Translations under genes and position numbers: made by a program
The notes under the pieces: generated by a model
Seen by the model: the letters and a program-made list of their open reading frames with translations, nothing else
Told to the model about the DNA's origin: nothing
Database searches by the model: none
DNA from: Diphasiastrum complanatum
Lineage: Eukaryota > Streptophyta > Lycopodiopsida > Lycopodiales > Lycopodiaceae
Assembly (NCBI GenBank): GCA_029204225.1
Contig: CM055103.1
Coordinates: 48,489,958 to 48,553,957 of the forward strand
DNA length: 64,000 bases
Direction of reading: 5' to 3'
Shown: positions 1 to 11,962 of the stretch, piece after piece
Layout: every line of letters begins with the position of its first letter
Numbering within the stretch: position 1 is the stretch's first letter

Positions 1-102
1 TGGGAAGACAGCCCGTTCAAGGAGAGTCGACCTCCAGCTCAAAACTTAGATAGTGGCTATCTGTGTCTCAATTCTTCTGCTCCTTGTGATTATTACAATG
101 TA

Positions 103-3100
103 ATGCTACCCTCGCTGGAAACACCAGAAAGTGCCGAAGGCAGCCACTCAATCAGCTCCTGTGCAACTAGCGCTCTGCAATCTTGTACTAAATTCTTAAC
201 TTGCTCTCAAGGGCTATCGGAAAAAAATTGCTCTGCCAGTCAAGAGGAAATAATGGCGTTTGAAGAAGTTGCTGGTGCGTATAGCATGGATTCTTGTGGT
301 AAGCATGAGATTTCTGTGCTTGAATTTCGAGAATCCATGGCAAATCTGATTCAAAAGGAATATTCGGGTCTGTATCGACCTTCTAAAGTTTACATTGGAG
401 GCCTGAAAGGAAATCAGTCAGGAATTTGCTCAGAAGAAAGGCAGAGTCCTCAAGCAGCTGCTCTTCGTAGAAAATGTGTACTTCAGATCTTTAAGGTTGG
501 ATTCATGCGATCTTGCAAAACATATGTATGATTTTTATCCCTGACGGAGACTTTAAAGGGTATGTTACTGGAAATGGAAAATGAAGGCACACTCCGATCG
601 CATAAAAGGTTCTCGTGAACTATAGAATACTCTCATGAATAATCTGTAACAGATTATCAGTGGTTTGCATTACTTTGCTTATTATGAGATAGAGACGCAT
701 TTTTGTCTCAAAGTAGCCGCAATCTCAAGCCAGGATCTCAACATCTTAAATTGATCTTCCATTTCGAAATTTATTGGAAGCTGTTCGCATTGACTAGCTA
801 GCCCTACATGTGTAGTTCCAGACCTCTAGGAGAAGACTTGATGTCTTAGGATATCAATACCATTATTGTGTTTGTCACCGTTAAACCAAATTTTAATATC
901 TGCAATGCGATTTCTCGCAGTTATCTGTCAGAATTATATTCACAACGTCTAAGTTTGAAAGCCTGTTGATGTCTTAAGACATTTCTCTTGATGTCTCTTT
1001 ATGCCACTGCTTTAAATCACTTATAGGAGATGACCATGTCTTATTAGGATAGCAATGTCATTATTGTCTGTCAGTACTGAAGCAGTTTAGATAGTCGGCG
1101 TTGTGCAATGAAATCAAATCGTGTCTGTGTCTGCAGCTTAAAGAAGAGCTCCAACTTAGCATCCTAATCGCTGCACGTGGAATAGATCTACTGGACAAAT
1201 TTCTCTCTACTCAAAGCCTCCTTTCGGTAAGCTCCAATTAAATACGATTTACTTTTTTCAAGTAATTAAAAATTTGGAAGTAGGTCTTGGTGATAATGGC
1301 TATGCGCTACGCGCAGTATGAAAGATTGAACAATCTTCTGGTAGCTGCATGTGCCTGTCTCTGGATAGCAGCAAAATTTGAGGACAGTCATGCCCCGAGA
1401 CTCTCCGGCTTCCAGGTGCGTGCTGTTGATTTCAAACTTTATAGAAGACCTAAGTTAAGCAATTGCTAGGTCATTGAACATACTCTGTCGTCCAAAAGAT
1501 CAGTAATTATACTAAGAATCTGTAGCCCTTGTGCCATTGATCACTTTTTATACTAAGAATTTGTAGCACCTTCGTCTTTCAGATTCCTCATTACAACAAA
1601 CTCAATACGACAACTTGCATGTTTATCTTCTTCTTTTATCCTGAAATACGTTTGACACAGCAAACTAGTCGTTTTTGCTATTGCTGATTCGCATGAATCT
1701 GTGATAGTAATATTGAAGAAAAGTAACATGCCAAACTTCAGAGATTAGTTGAGCTTCGCCATAAATAATACTCCTAGATTGATTTACATTCTCATGAAAA
1801 TCTTTCTTCTATCATAATATAGCAAGTCCTCCTACAATCTGTGTTTTGGTGAAGGTCTTCCTCTCTGTCTTTGAAGTCTGGGATTCGACTCCACTCAGCG
1901 GTGCAATGAGTATATACAAAAGATAAACTGACAAACTCAAATATGTTCACATTAAGTGATTGTTCCTTCATCAGTATTGTCTCTCAATTTGCTGCAAGTA
2001 AGTGCTATCATTGCACAGCTTAAGATAATTTGGGCTCTAAGAATCTATCAAGCACTGTAACTTATCCCCAAATCATCAAAAGGAAGCATATCTAGGTTCA
2101 ATCAGACTCAAGAGCATCTTAGAGATACCAAGGTTGCATTACAGGACGTCATTTACAAGACCTGACTCAAAGAAATGCACTTGCAAATATGAAATCCTCT
2201 GCCTTGCCTGTTGGCTACAGACCTTAATGCTTGCCATAGACGTTGATGCTTATCACCTATCACTCATGTTCACACATGGGTAGTGCAACTCAACTTTCCT
2301 CAAGATCTGTCAGTAACACATCTTAAGTGCATTCATATCATTCAGGTTCATGGTTAAAGAGCACAGTTGCGAGCCCCCTCTTCCTTTTTCTGTCTCCAAT
2401 TCTCTCCTTCATAGTCCATTCTCTCCCCTCTGGTTTTGAAGCAGGAGCTTTCACCTTCTCTCCCTCAATTTCCTTTCTCCTTCGAATTCTCTTTTGCCTT
2501 AGCTTTTGCAAGCCATTTGCACACTCATCAAGCACAAATTTACAGCTCTCATGCTCTACTTTCATTTGCTCCACTTATCTTTCATACCAGATCTGGGCTT
2601 AGTCATCAAAACACTGATCCTGGCCGATGTTCATAATCTGAATGTGGTCAGTGGTCTGCGTGCCAGGCCACATTTCTACCTTCCCACAGCGTCGCCTTGC
2701 AAAAATTTCGGTGACACTACTTCTGATAAAAGCATAGGAAACGTAGTTATCATATATGTTACAAAAGGTAACGATTTTGTGAATTTGGATTTTGTGCAGG
2801 TGCTTTCATGTATGCATTTTCCGGAGGAAAGCTTACTTAAAATGGAGTTGACTGTATTAAAATCTATTGGCTGGTTTGCTGTTACTGTCACTGCATTGGA
2901 CTTTTTAGGCAACATCATTGATCATCTTCCGCTCTTGGGAGTTCCTCAATGTCTAATGAGAAGAATACTCGATAGAGCAGATGAATTAGTTCAAGGCATC
3001 CTGCCAGGTAATGATAAAACACATTTCTTAATGTTCATGTTTCAACTTGGATACATGACTACTGTGCTAATACAGAGAAGCAGTGCTGGTTGGAAATCAT

Positions 3101-4126
3101 TCTGTATTTCAGTGAACTAGCAAGCCTTTTCAATACAGCTGTTTCTAAGAAGAACCTACCCCTTATGTATTCAAAATTAATTTTTGTTTTGGCTTGCTTT
3201 TTTTTTAATCCAACCGATCATGACCGCCAGACAAGCATCTTCCCCAGTTTTTACAGCAGAGCCGTGCATCACAGGAACATTCAAGTGAACAACACTGGTA
3301 GTATTGCAGGAATGTTACCTAGTTGACATTCCAAACTAGACTCTGAAAGAACAATTTGGAACGCTGCTTCTGACTTTCAACTTTTATTGTGAATAGCAAT
3401 TTTATACTCATAGTGGTATAATTCTAGCCGTGGCTCAGTTCTTCCAAGAGTGCACTTTACCCCTTTTACCTGTGCAGCTTCAAGCGAACGGCTATGTTAG
3501 TATAATGAGAAAGTGATCCCTTTAACTGATGTTCATAACCAAGTCGCCTGATCCTCTTACAATGCAGAGGTGGAGATTATGGTTTATCAGCCATCCATAA
3601 TAAGCATGTGTGTGATCCAATGCATCCTGGACGAATATGTGCCTCTCCAAGCTACCTCTCACATTGCTGCATTGCAAAAGGCTATGGCCATTGATATGGT
3701 ATTGCAACTGTGCTATGAAAGACATAATGACCCATCTCACTCGCCTGATTCTAAGTTATGATGCATTACGTAGGCAGGACAACATATTTAACTTTCTTTG
3801 GATAGTCAATCCTAGTCAGAAGTGGCATTTCTATAGGTACTTTCTTTCATTCATGTGTACTCAGAAGCTCGATGTGAAAGTTTATTTAAAATTTTGTTTT
3901 GTTGTTTTCATTGTTCTGACTGCATCTTCTTGTTAAGCTAGATATGTGAGACCAGAAGTTGGGTGTTTTACAGGATGAAATGCAGAGTTGCTATCAAATT
4001 CTAGTGGACCTGGTTGTAGACCCATGCTGCAACTACGCTTTACCTTCTCCTAGCTATGTTGCTGAAATGAATAACAAAGCTCTTTCAACCCTGGGGAATT
4101 CGGCATTAAGCATATCCCTATTCTAG
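103..4126 (+). CDS. D-type cyclin (plant CYCD-like), six exons
   Basis: Proposed exons: 103-525, 1137-1226, 1284-1415, 2800-3007, 3568-3698, 3974-4126. All introns are GT-AG and phases agree throughout, giving about 378 residues, the usual size of plant D-type cyclins. Order: N-terminal region with LIQKEYSGLYRPSKVYI (CYCD-type segment before the cyclin box); cyclin box N lobe with LKEELQLSI, IDLLDKFLS and NNLLVAACACLWIAAKFED; C lobe with LLKMELTVLKSIGW, then VYQPSIISMC and DEMQSCYQILVDL, matching the WPSSIAAAA and CYRLM positions of CYCD. The protein should bind and activate a CDK for the G1/S step. The frame is open from base 1 to the ATG at 103, so the true start may lie upstream. I see no LxCxE Rb-binding motif in the visible part. 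The box is divergent. RNA evidence would fix the exon 1 donor (525) and the start. Confidence 0.8.
1416..2799 (+). other. Large third intron of the cyclin gene
   Basis: This is 1,384 bases between a GTGCGT donor and a TTTGTGCAG acceptor. The flanking exons join in phase (SGFQ then VLSC), exactly as in other CYCD proteins. Open frames inside it (around 2330-2790, both strands) show no family resemblance and no splice logic of their own, so I treat them as chance. Confidence 0.7.
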
Positions 4127-5680
4127 AAATGTTACAGATCACATCATATATAAGCCCTTTAGAGAATCAATTCAGGTGATATGCCGAAGACGATTTTCTT
4201 TCATAAGGCAGTGATAAGCCAATTAAGCTAAAGTTAAAACAGCAGTGATGCGACAATTGAGCTAACGTTGAAAGGCAGTGATGCGGAACAGACGTTAGAA
4301 GTTATTTTCGAAATACCAACTTCTCAGAATGTTCCGGCTCTTGAATTTGTTGTTCAAGTGTAAGTTCGCACCAAGGCCCCTGCAAGCTGCTATTACTACC
4401 ATGTGCATAACGACTTGTAAAATGTATTCTACCTGTTAGTCTCGAAATTCATCATTAGCCTACAGAAAAGATTAGAAGTGATGAAGAGCTGATATCGCCT
4501 TAAACAGATGTAAATTTCAGATGAGTTGCACATTCTTTAAGAAGTAAGTGCTTTTTGATCATTGAAGTGCTTTTTGAGAATCTGTCAACTGGTTGTAAAT
4601 TGCAACTCCACGCTACATTCTTTATATTATTTTATTCTCGACATGTTTTATGACAATCGTTCAAGTGATTCTGAGTTGCAACTTCATGCTGAATGCTTTA
4701 TCTATTGATGTTCCTTAGTATCTCCGGACCGTGCTTCAAAGTCATTTGGAAAAATGATAATTACTCCGTTTTTGTAACGCTACATTTTTTGTCCACTCTA
4801 TATACACCGTATATCTGATTTTGAGTGTCAGTTTTTGCATCTGTGAACTCTAGAAGGCTCATCTGTTGTTGTTGTTCCGCCATCTATCAACTAGACCATC
4901 AGCCATGACAAGTCATTAGGAAAAGACTCTTTTGAAGGGAAATCTCAGAAATGGTAGGTAGCACTTTTCGGCAAAGAATTGTGCCCTTAATTCTATGGGA
5001 TAAGTGCAGGACAGCTGCAGCCGTCTTTGCTCTAGTTGAAGTAAAATGAGTTCAATAGTCAAGAGCTTGATCTAGAGAAGTGATAGTAAGTTGTTGAGAC
5101 CACTCAAATTCGCCATAGATGCCCAAAGTGAGTTGATAGTCAACAATCGATGCTCTTTTGTTATTATATGTACTGGGAAGCTTCTTCTTGAATGAAAGAC
5201 TGGTTCTATTGTTGACTAATGTTTTAATATGAACTGAAAGGAATTGGAGATAATGTGGAAAGAACAAGATCTAAATTGACTTTGATTGAACTATTGAATG
5301 AGAATCACACGAGCAAAACCACAAGAAAAATTCGTTAACATAGACAATGTTTGAAGAATAATGTGTCAATAGCTTTTGTTTTATATTATTGGAGTTTTGT
5401 GACAGACACGTACGTCTTCACCTTCTTCCTATCCTTCTTCTTCACTATGCTTTTCCTCATCTTCTATTCAGATATATACTTGACCACTAGTAAAGAGATT
5501 ACAAATTACTAAACTAAACTGAGCTTAATTGTGCTTTCTCCCTTTACGTAGCGTCACAATTTCCTTTCTTCACAACTATTGTGTCGAAGATTAGAGAGTC
5601 GAATCGTATTGCTAAGCATGTTGAACCGATAGGTTGACTTTGATCTTAATCCCTCGTAAGAGGGTTAGTTACGGGTCGCT
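4127..5680. other. Cyclin 3' UTR and intergenic DNA
   Basis: No convincing coding region on either strand. The first few hundred bases presumably hold the cyclin 3' UTR; I could not identify a single clear polyadenylation signal. A small repeated motif (gcagtgat..gccaatt/gacaattgagcta) occurs near 4210-4280. The sequence ends at the left LTR of a Copia element. Confidence 0.5.
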
Positions 5681-5923
5681 TGTTAGAAAATGAGATTTTA
5701 GGACCATGCAAAGATCTACAACAACCTCCATGCACGTGAGGTTGCACAAGATGCATCTATGATAAATCAAATCGGATTTTCAAGGGCTATTTATCAAGCT
5801 TTGAGTCAAGGCAAGAGCTCATCTACAACAAAACTTATGATCATGCAAAGAGAAGCTACTTTTTCACATTCACATGAAAAAACAAAGCGAAATTCACCAT
5901 GAGAGACAAAACCAAGCATGTTG

Positions 5924-6432
5924 TGATAAATTTTACAGTTTTTAGGACAATAATGATTGTACTTTACAATCATAGAGAGTTATTGGTTGCTTAATCAATG
6001 AATCTATCAAGTTCTACACATTAGATCTTGATCTAGATTCACTACACTTGGATTTAAGCAAGAGCAATGGATCAACACATCATTTTATAGTAAGAGCGGC
6101 CTCACACGTGTGGAGTATTGTCCACTGTACGGCCTGCACCTGAAACAACAAGTACAATGATACTAGATAGCAATCATACATAAAAATCACAAGACAAGTG
6201 ACTAGAAACCTCACAAAAGTGTAGGGTGCAAAAGTCTCATCAATCTTCTTAGCAAAATGATGATCCTTTTATGGATCAAGTACATCCATAAGTCTGGTAC
6301 AGTCCAACAGGCCTTCACACGTGTGAAGAGTGCCACATCACTCAGATCTATCCATTTGATCCATCCTTGATCCTTATCCAATAGTTGACTTTCTCGAATA
6401 TGACTAAAATCCAAAAAGCTAGTCTCCTAGAC
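5924..6432 (-). repeat. Truncated 3' LTR of the nested Copia
   Basis: Matches the first ~510 bases of the LTR at 7465 (shared start, and shared block ending CTAGTCTCCTAGA). It then abruptly continues into gag sequence. Contains the palindrome TTCACACGTGTGAA at 6314-6327. Confidence 0.85.
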
Positions 6433-6870
6433 CATTCAAGATGATTTGTACTAGTTCTTGATCTTGGATCTTCTCTCCTATTGCACTTAACTCCTTGTTA
6501 AGAGATTTGATTCTAAGGACATACTCTTGTCCACTCTCTCCACTTCCTTTCATGATTTGGAAAACTTGATTTCTTAGCATGAGGACTCTTGAAGTATTGT
6601 TGGATTCATAAATGCTCTTTAATGAACCCCAAGCCTCTTTGGATGAGGTACAAGAAGACACCTCTTTCAAGAGGTCATTGCATACATTTAACTTTATGCA
6701 ATGTAGAGCTATTCTTGCTCTCTTCTTGTATTTGGCTTGTTCTTGGGTTGTTTGAGGCTCTTCCTCTACTCCTTGAACTATTTCATATAGATTATGGATC
6801 ACTAAATGGAATAATTTGTGGAAGTGAGTCTCTCACTTGATTCCATTAAATATCCACCCATGGATGACAT
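6419..6870 (-). pseudogene. Copia gag fragment (UBN2/retrotran_gag type)
   Basis: A gag-like start (MSSMGGYLMESSERL, ATG at 6870) reads into a stop after about 22 codons. A second frame from 6802 continues with the gag core, including NDLLKEVSSCTSSKEAW, YESNNTSRVLMLRNQVFQ and EYVLRIKSLNKELSAIGE. This matches the intact gag at 40.1-38.6 kb, which starts MATNGGYMLESNDRL. About ten codons are lost at the frame break. The fragment runs straight into the LTR at 6432, so there is no CCHC knuckle, protease or polymerase. It cannot make a functional Gag. Confidence 0.8.
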
Positions 6871-7452
6871 TTTAGAATGAATGCTCTTTTAAAAATCACA
6901 AAGATTTTAGAATTTTAAAAGATCTATGAAAAGGTCTAAAGCTTACTAGAATGCCTATAGGCTTGTCTCTATCAAACTAGCACACAAGCTTGAATGATAC
7001 TCAAGGATCTTACCAAAAAATCCTAGCTTTCACTCTCACAAAAAAAATTGCTTTACACTTTTCTTAGAGATTTCACTTCAACTAAGGATCTGAACAAATC
7101 AGCCTCTAAGATATGATCTTAGACTCTAAAAAGAAATGCTTCAATGATCCAAAACACTATTTGGTCATAGGGATTAGCTAGAATGAATCTAGATCAATAC
7201 TATGCTTCAAAAAGCACCAAAAATGAACTAGTATTGTGATTTTGGGACCAACAAACACAAAGTAACTTGAATTGAAAGTTGCTATACGGTTTCACACGTG
7301 TGAAAAGTACATACACAACCTCCAAGTTGTTTTGATCCAAATGATTACAAGCTATCACTCTAGAAGAACCCGCCCTTACTAGTATTGGCCAAAAACAAAT
7401 TTTGCCAATGATCTTTACAAGATTTATGATTCAATAATCACTCTCTTACTTA
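6871..7452 (-). other. Untranslated leader of the nested Copia
   Basis: Lies between the primer site (7453-7464) and the gag start on the minus strand. No coding frame seen. Holds a perfect TTCACACGTGTGAA palindrome at 7291-7304. Confidence 0.6.
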
Positions 7453-7464
7453 GCTCTAATACCA
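7453..7464 (-). promoter_or_regulatory. Primer-binding site of the nested Copia
   Basis: The minus strand reads TGGTATTAGAGC directly next to the LTR. This matches the plant copia initiator-Met tRNA site TGGTATCAGAGC with one mismatch, and it fixes element orientation and the LTR edge. Confidence 0.85.
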
Positions 7465-8276
7465 TGATATATTTTACAATTTTTAGGACAATAATGATTG
7501 TACTTTACAATCATAGAGAGTTATTGGTTGCTTAATCAATGAATCTATAAGTTCTACACATTAGATCTTGATCTAGATTCACTACACTTGGATTTAAGCA
7601 AGAGCAATGGATCAACACATCGTTTTTTAGTAAGAGCGGCCTCACACGTGTGGAGTACTGTCCACTGTACGACCTGCACCTAAAACAACAAGTACAATGA
7701 TACTAGATAGCAATCATACATAAAAATCACAAGACAAATGACTAGAAACTTCACAAAAGTGTAGAGTGCAAAAGTCTCATCAATCTTCTTAGCAAAATGA
7801 TGATCCTCTTATGGATCAAGTACATCCATGAGTCTGGTATAGTCCAGCAGGCCTTCACACATGTGAAGAGTGCCACATCACTAAGATCTATCCATTTGAT
7901 CCATCCTTGATCCTTATCCAATAGTTGACCTTCTAGAATATGACTAAAATCCAAAAAGCTAGTCTCCTAGAATATAGGAATATTCCCTACAAAATAGGAT
8001 CTAAGAAAAATGGTCAACTTTTATCTTCTAGTACTCTATACACACGTGTGAACATCCACTTGCCATGTGGGAGCATTTACTCATGCACATGCAAGGAAAA
8101 GCTCACACTAACTAGAATGATACAAAATCAATTTCGATATATACAAACATGAAAACTACATCCTTTCACAAGTGGGAACAGGCTCCACACGTGTGAAATC
8201 AGATCATCAACATATTCTAATGTTTGATCAATATTTATATGAACCAATGTCAAGTGAGAAGTGACAATTTTCAACA
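7465..8276 (-). repeat. 5' LTR of the nested Copia (812 bp)
   Basis: TGATATATTTTACA...TTTTCAACA. It is 47 bases shorter than the solo LTR at 61324 because of one internal gap near 8101. Contains several CACACGTGTGAA-type palindromes (7647, 8040, 8185). Confidence 0.85.
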
Positions 8277-8722
8277 TGTTGCTCTCGGGTAGAGAGAGAA
8301 AATATACTCATACTCGGGTAAAGAGAGAATAGACCAAAAATGTATGTGAACCAAAATTGCATTAACTCTCAACTTGATAATTTGTACAAAGAGTGAGCTC
8401 CTCTTAATAGTGATTTAAAAGCAAGTAAAATGATTGGATCTCTTACATAGCTCCTCTAACTTTGATTGGTCTTATATGCCATGTGTAAGAAGCCTCACAC
8501 ACCAAAATTGGCCTAATCACCTACTAACATGTGTGCATGGGGTAGAAAAGTCAAAGTACCCCCCAAACTCAAGATTAAGGCCTATTGACTAGTCAAACTC
8601 TTCATAAATGAACTAAAGATTATGGCTACCCTCCACACGTGAGAACATGCTCCACACATGTGAGATTTCACTATGTACATGATATTGCAAAAGATCAAGT
8701 TAGACTTTGTCAATTTTTTACA

Positions 8723-10040
8723 CTCTCTCAAATACCTAGCTTGATGAGATACTAGATCAAACAAGAAACTTGAGATACTTCTTGAGTGGATCCTTTGGTA
8801 AGAATGTGATGTGAAAACTAGCCAAGGGATCCTTGATGGCAGTAAATTTACCAAATCCATGATAGAATGTTTTTGGTGGAATTCCATTGCCAACTCCTTT
8901 GATGAGCATTCCACCAATTTGCCATCATTTCCTTTTGTTCCCTCCATGCTTGAAAGCTCCACTTCCTTGAAAATAGCTCCACCATAAAGAGGGAAACCCG
9001 AGGCCTCCATGCCTCATAATGGCCATGAAGATCAAGATCACAATATAGGCAAAAGGGTTGATTATCAAGATTTTGCATTTTAGCTTGACCAGTCCACAAC
9101 CTATGAACTTTTTGCATAATAAATCTAATCTTGTAATCAAAGGCTATCTTGATCTTATTGAGGCTACATACTTGCTCAAGGATGTAAGTGTCCTTTGTGG
9201 ATGATTCACTTAATCTCATAAGAAGTTTACAAATTGCCTCACAAAATGAAAAGACATGATTTTTCACACTAGGAATGACTATCTCATTCTTGCTCTTACA
9301 AGATCTAAGAGCATACATTTGATGATACAACCACTTGCTTTATAAATGACTTAGAACCTATTCTAACCATTAATGACTTGAAAAAGTCCTTACAAGAGGC
9401 ATAATACAAAACTAGCATTGCCTCACTTGAACTTTGAGATGCAAAAATCTCATAAAAGCAAGATGGTACATCAAATGATAGAAGAGAAGCAAAAGCGGAT
9501 GTGTTGTCTAGTAGATACCACCTGAAAGGTGCTCCTCTTTCCATGATTTGTGAGCCACAAATACTTGGCCTTGTCTCTTGAAAATCTCCTTGGAACCATG
9601 AGTTGAGAAGACGACTTTTCAAGCCTTGGCAACTCTCCATCATGCACTTGGATTTTTGGTAGATATGTGGATTCTACCATCATCCTCTTGATTGAGATGA
9701 GATCCTCCTTACTCCTTACATGCAAAGGATTATTGAAAAAACATATGAATCTAAAGATACCCAAAGTATAGACTACTACAATTTTCCTATCAAGCACCAT
9801 TGATATTAAGAGATACATCCAATTGAAGTCTTAAATGAAAGAGACACATGTGAAAGCACCATCTTTGCATCTACTTGATGAACAAAGATCATCCAAATGA
9901 ACAAGATGAAAAAATGATGAGAAGTAGAACACCTTGGCAATAACTCTCCAAGTGCTTTTGCCAAAGCACCATCTCCATGAGCCTAACCATCATGGAACAT
10001 AGATTGAGGCAATTCAATTGTCTTCTCTTCCTTGAGATGA
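8723..10040 (-). pseudogene. Degenerate pol remnants of the old Copia
   Basis: Minus-strand frames keep only scattered similarity. Around 9620-9560 there is EKSSSQLMVPRRFSRDKAK, matching the linker between integrase and RT of the intact element (ASSSQIPRRTPRHKVK). This is followed, in a shifted frame near 9490, by SFDVPSC as in the intact copy (TSFDVPSC). Downstream blocks are too mutated to assign. Integrase is absent: the preserved pre-integrase segment at 10040 is followed almost at once by the linker. Several overlapping frames here are shadows of one decayed coding sequence. Confidence 0.6.
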
Positions 10041-10672
10041 TCCAGGCTCCTCTTGACCACACTTTCACAAGGATTAATTTTCAACTTGAAAAGATTTCCA
10101 CATTTGAGTCCCTCTTGCCACCACTTCACAATCTCTCTTAATCAAGCAAACATCTTTTTCAAAGTCGACTTGGAAACCATCATCAAACATTTTACCAACA
10201 CTAATGAGATTCATAGTGAGATTAGGCACAAAAAAGTACATCATTAAGAGTCATAGTGGATCCAACACCAATTGGTACACTACTGATTTCTTCTATCTTG
10301 AATTTACCATCAACAAGAAAGAAGATGAACTTTCTAGCTCCATTGTAAGGTGCAAAATGAGTGAAAGATTTTCTTGAACTAGTCATATGAGAACTAGATC
10401 CACTATCTATCCACCATGCATTTCCATCTTCAAAACTAGAAGAAAAGTACATTGAAATCATGAGAGATCCTTCCTCATAACTCCCTTCTACCTCACCTTC
10501 ACTCTCTTTAGTAAGGTTAGCTTGCTTGAAGAACTTTTTCTTCTTGAAACAATTAAGAGCAAAATGTCCCTTCTTACCACAAAAGAATCACTTCTTGTTC
10601 GATTTGCAGCTTGTAGATGATTGTGAGAATCCTGAGTTTTGACATTCTGTGAGTAAATTTTTTGTGAGTTTT
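10041..10672 (-). pseudogene. Copia CCHC knuckle, protease and pre-integrase fragment
   Basis: The minus strand carries FFCGKKGHFALNCFKKKK, a zinc knuckle whose first Cys codon is a TGA (near 10590). It is followed by the aspartic protease active site WWIDSGSSSHMTSS, then VPNLTMNLISVGKMFDDGF and the KDVCLIKRD segment typical of the region between protease and integrase. The frame is open for about 140 codons after the knuckle stop and ends near 10040. It belongs to the same element as the gag pieces at 11.6-11.9 and 13.1-13.4 kb. Confidence 0.8.
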
Positions 10673-11560
10673 GCGAGTTTCTTCTACCCATGATCCAACG
10701 AAATGTTAGCACATGGTGTGCTACTCTTTTTATGCCACCACATGATTTTTGAAATATAAGAATTGTGGTTTGATGCGTACTTAAAACTTTGACTGTCCAT
10801 CAAATTTTAAATAGGTCCATCACAAAATACTTTGTTACTCTATAAATATAGGTTTACTTTTATTTTTATTTTCAAAGAAGTGTTGTTGAAGTTGTAAAAG
10901 CTAGCATGTCGACGTGCTAGCTTGCAAATTTTTTATTTCAAAAAAATGAGATTTTTTTGAAAAACTTTTTGAATTTTTTTTTTTTGGAGCTGATTTGACT
11001 AGCATGCAAATGTGCTAGCTGAGTAAATTATCAAATAGAAAAGCTATTTTGACACATATGAGAATCAAATTTTGAGTAAAAACATCAAAATATTTTTTCA
11101 ACCTCCAAACTTAGTAAGCTGACGTGCTAAGAAAACAACTAGAAAAAAGAATTGCAACCTTTAAAGATAGCACGCCGACGGGCTATATGAAATGAGGAAA
11201 AAATATTTGTAGCCTCCAAACCTTGGCACACCAGCGTGCACGGTGAGACCGCCCAAAAAAAAATGGAGTATTAGTTCGACTATCAAATCTGGACTTGTGA
11301 TTGTTGTCTCTAGGTGTGTTTCTCTTGTATGAATCTCATTTTATTTTATTTTTCCGAGCGATCTCGTCGTGCACGCCGGCATGCTACCTTTGAAGGCTGC
11401 AAAAAAGAAATATTTAATTTGAGTTTTTTTTTTTACTTTGTGACATTTTTAAGTATGTACCAAACCACATTCTTAATAATAAACATTGAAGTAGTAGGGT
11501 AAAAAATGTAGCACACCATGTGTTATCTTTTTGTTGAATCATGGCAAGAAAGAAACTCGC
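10673..11560. mobile_element. 888-bp terminal-inverted-repeat element (MITE-like) in Copia gag
   Basis: The ends are imperfect inverted repeats of about 52 bases (GCGAGTTTCTTCTACCC... against the complement of ...AAGAAAGAAACTCGC), including GCACATGGTGTGCTAC on both arms. The insert separates gag codons (DDSWALAF on the right, CQNSGFSQSS on the left) of a single Copia. The interior is AT-rich and holds about six short imperfect palindromes of the form TAGCAYG-N-CGTGCTA (10900, 10998, 11112, 11165, 11224, 11370). No transposase, no clear TSD. Confidence 0.7.
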
Positions 11561-11957
11561 AAAATGCCAAGGCCCATGAATCATCATCACTCTCCTCCTT
11601 TGATTTGTTCTTCTTGAAATGTTGATGTTGCTCTTTTCCCCTTCCTCTTGGCTTGTCCTTTGAAAAGAAAGCTTTCTCCTCTCCACCATCCTTCAAAAAA
11701 AGTTGATTGATCCTCAATAGCTTGTTCTCTTTCCTACACTCCTCAAAAATGAGAACTCCTTGTAATGCCTCCAAGCTTGGAAGCTACTCCTTGATTGCAT
11801 AAGATTGAACAAGATTTTCAAATTCATTCTTCAATCAATTTAGGATGGTGGGTTGAGATGGTCTCCTATGCAAGCAAGCTCTTTATGAAGATATTTCATT
11901 CTCAAAATATAATTTGAAGCACTCTCATAACTCTTTTGGAAGCTTTGAAAGATTTGA
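11561..11957 (-). pseudogene. Middle part of the old Copia gag
   Basis: The minus strand reads NQIFQSFQKSYESASNYILR, KYLHKELACIGDHLNPP, then after frame breaks LRINQLFLKDGGEEKAFFSK and basic FKKNKSKEESDDDSWALAF. This parallels the gag core and basic tail of the intact copy. Cut on the left by the inverted-repeat element and on the right by the LTR-like insert. Confidence 0.75.
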
Positions 11958-11962
11958 TTCCT

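Larger units (their letters stand above)
5924..8276 (-). mobile_element. Nested, internally deleted Copia (TSD TGTTG)
   Basis: The element begins TGATAAATTTTACA and ends TTTTCAACA, bounded on both sides by TGTTG (5919-5923 and 8277-8281). The uninterrupted target (AAGCATGTTGCTCT) survives in the partner LTR near 14646, so the insertion is directly demonstrable. The right LTR is 7465-8276. The left LTR is cut at about 6432, where sequence jumps straight into the end of a gag fragment, so all of pol and the inner half of the 3' LTR are deleted. A solo copy of the same LTR lies at 61324-62182. Confidence 0.9.
5681..8722 (-). repeat. 3' LTR of the old Copia, split by a nested element
   Basis: The LTR begins TGTTAGAAAATG and ends CAATTTTTTACA at 8722. 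It is followed by CTCTCTCAAA, the complement of a polypurine tract. Removing the nested 2,353-bp element and its 5-bp duplication leaves about 0.68 kb, similar to the 653-bp LTRs of the intact Copia at 35.5-41.4 kb, which end in the same CAATTTTTCACA style. The right half (8460-8722) differs from the partner LTR at 14409. Confidence 0.7.

Noticed and set aside
1850-1920. tRNA-like B box (GGATTCGACTCC) in the cyclin intron
   Set aside because: No matching A box or foldable cloverleaf at the right distance.
3076-3326. Open frame EKQCWLEIILYFSELASLF as a cyclin exon
   Set aside because: It looks cyclin-like (YFSELASL) and has an acceptor, but joining exon 3007 directly to 3568 gives the exact CYCD order (GILP-EVEIMVYQPSII). 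The donor after it would be poor. Kept as intron.
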